DNA from: Ruegeria atlantica
GTDB taxonomy: Bacteria; Pseudomonadota; Alphaproteobacteria; Rhodobacterales; Rhodobacteraceae
NCBI RefSeq assembly: GCF_013032505.1
Contig: NZ_WQCG01000004.1
Coordinates: forward strand, 124,001 to 188,000
DNA: 64,000 nucleotides
Direction: 5' to 3'
The notes under the pieces were generated by a model, which was given only the letters and a program-made list of their open reading frames with translations, ran no database searches and was not told where the DNA came from. The position numbers and the translations under genes were made by a program. Each line of letters opens with the position of its first letter. Position 1 is the first letter of the stretch. Shown piece by piece: positions 63,199 to 64,000 of the stretch.

Positions 63199-63788
63199 AT
63201 CAGCGCAACACCGGCGTCACGCATCGCGGCCTTGGCGGCTGCCAATGATCCATCCATGTCTATCGCCCGACATGCGTCCATGCGCACGGTGACATCGAAT
63301 CCCAACCGGGCAGCGTCAACAGCCGAAAAATGAACACAGAAATCTGTGGCAAGCCCAACTAGGGTCAGTTTGGTGATCCCGCGTGATTTCAAGTAACCTT
63401 CTAAACCGGTCGGTGTCTTTTGGTCGTTCTCAAAAAATGCGGAATAGCTGTCGATACCGCGTCGAAAGCCCTTGCGAATAACAAGATCGGCATGGGTCTT
63501 CAGGTCCGGGTGGAATTCCGCACCTTCGGTGCCCTGCACACAGTGATCTGGCCACAAGACTTGAGGCCCGTAATGCATGTCGGTTGTTTCAAATGGGGAC
63601 TTGCCGTCATGTCCGCTAGCAAAGGACGAATGCCCCTCAGGGTGCCAGTCCTGTGTCAGGATCACGGTGTCAAACTCAGCCATCATAGCGTTGATGTGGT
63701 CCACGATCTCGTCACCTCCAGGCACAGCCAGCGCACCACCGGGGCAAAAATCGTTCTGAACGTCAACTACAATCAGGGCATGGGTCAT
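63195..63788 (-). CDS. pncA: nicotinamidase
   Basis: 197-residue isochorismatase-fold amidase that converts nicotinamide to nicotinate for NAD salvage. The triad Asp is in LIVVDVQNDFCPGG, Lys in ADLVIRKGFRRGIDSYSAFF, and the catalytic Cys in VGLATDFCVHFSAVDAARLGF. The metal site is formed by the Asp-x-His pattern in LTQDWHPEGHSSF. It pairs functionally with pncB downstream on the same strand, though an opposite-strand gene lies between. Confidence 0.94.
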   Translation of the reverse strand: MTHALIVVDVQNDFCPGGALAVPGGDEIVDHINAMMAEFDTVILTQDWHPEGHSSFASGHDGKSPFETTDMHYGPQVLWPDHCVQGTEGAEFHPDLKTHADLVIRKGFRRGIDSYSAFFENDQKTPTGLEGYLKSRGITKLTLVGLATDFCVHFSAVDAARLGFDVTVRMDACRAIDMDGSLAAAKAAMRDAGVALI

Positions 63789-63884
63789 CAGGGTCTCCTC
63801 ACATTGCCCTATCGGTAGGGGGCTGGGCGGGAGGCGTCAATCCGGTCCCTTGCGACTCTGGCCCAGCGGGTTTAGACCGCGCGC

Positions 63885-64000
63885 ATGTATACGATCGCTG
63901 CACTCTATCACTTCACTCGTTTTTCGGATCACGTAGCGCTGCGCGACCCGCTTCTGGATCTTTGCCGTAATCAATCGGTCAAAGGTACCTTGTTGCTGGC
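63885..64000 (+). CDS. trhO: TrhO/UPF0176 rhodanese-like sulfurtransferase, N-terminal part
   Basis: Open at the right edge; 38 codons from ATG 63885 (MYTIAALYHFTRFSDHVALR, then DPLLDLCRNQSVKGTLLLA). This is the N-terminal ferredoxin-like part of the YceA/TrhO family, which hydroxylates uridine-34 in tRNA. The rhodanese domain with its Cys lies outside the window. Divergent from pncA across 96 bp. Confidence 0.75.
   Translation, partial: MYTIAALYHFTRFSDHVALRDPLLDLCRNQSVKGTLLL

Overview
The window looks like chromosomal DNA of a marine alphaproteobacterium of the Rhodobacteraceae (Roseobacter group, Ruegeria-like). The signs are a Rhodobacter-type porin, the alphaproteobacterial LexA box GTTC-N7-GTTC, a class III (glutathione-dependent formaldehyde) alcohol dehydrogenase, the MoxR-DUF58-DUF4159 membrane cluster, and moderately high GC with densely packed genes, many coupled by ATGA overlaps. 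No tRNA, rRNA, CRISPR array, insertion sequence or prophage was seen. It reads as ordinary core and shell chromosome with a few unusual arrangements.

Layout. 1-7.2 kb: a Tat-exported GH9 glucanase, a five-gene cluster (small exported protein, ExbB, two ExbD, TonB), and a porin closed by a terminator. 7.2-12.4 kb: a minus-strand operon (flavin amine-oxidase-like desaturase, exported chalcone-isomerase-like protein, MFS carrier, two DUF3833 proteins), divergent from a short-chain dehydrogenase. Both directions carry the same promoter-like pattern, TGATCC-N16-CGTAA, which suggests RpoE-ChrR (singlet-oxygen) control. 12.4-20.7 kb: a dispersed SOS mutagenesis set, imuB and dnaE2, each with its own LexA box 16 bp before the start codon, separated by an I78 inhibitor lipoprotein, formaldehyde dehydrogenase, an EamA carrier and a truncated globin. 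20.2-28.4 kb: DUF1203, an ABC ATPase, a zf-CHCC protein, a YrbL-like protein, DNA polymerase I, hydroxypyruvate isomerase, an EamA carrier and DUF1285. 28.4-35.1 kb: MoxR ATPase, DUF58 and two large membrane proteins in one coupled operon. 35.1-45.2 kb: an exported hydratase-like protein, a cytoplasmic hybrid histidine kinase, a VOC protein, YaaA, RecQ, YggT, and a UMF1 carrier-MepA-phytase-like operon.

45.2-50.3 kb: a queuosine-precursor carrier, then a short element with an 18-codon reading frame behind a 15-nt perfect anti-Shine-Dalgarno match and an intrinsic terminator, directly before the ribosome-rescue hydrolase arfB. After that come an SDR, a P1 aminopeptidase, a cytochrome c, Idi and SmpB. 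50.3-53.5 kb: glycerol kinase and panBC. 53.7-61.2 kb: a peptide-type ABC transporter operon with a pentameric ligand-gated ion channel homologue between the binding protein and the permeases, followed by an aldehyde dehydrogenase. 61.2-64 kb: NAD salvage genes pncB and pncA around an unknown tail-anchored protein, and the start of a TrhO-type rhodanese.

The observations most worth following are the arfB leader element, the channel inside the ABC operon, the ExbD pair in which one copy has Asn where the proton-conducting Asp should be, the split mutasome with a DnaE2 that lacks its C-terminal OB region, and the paired ECF-type promoters.
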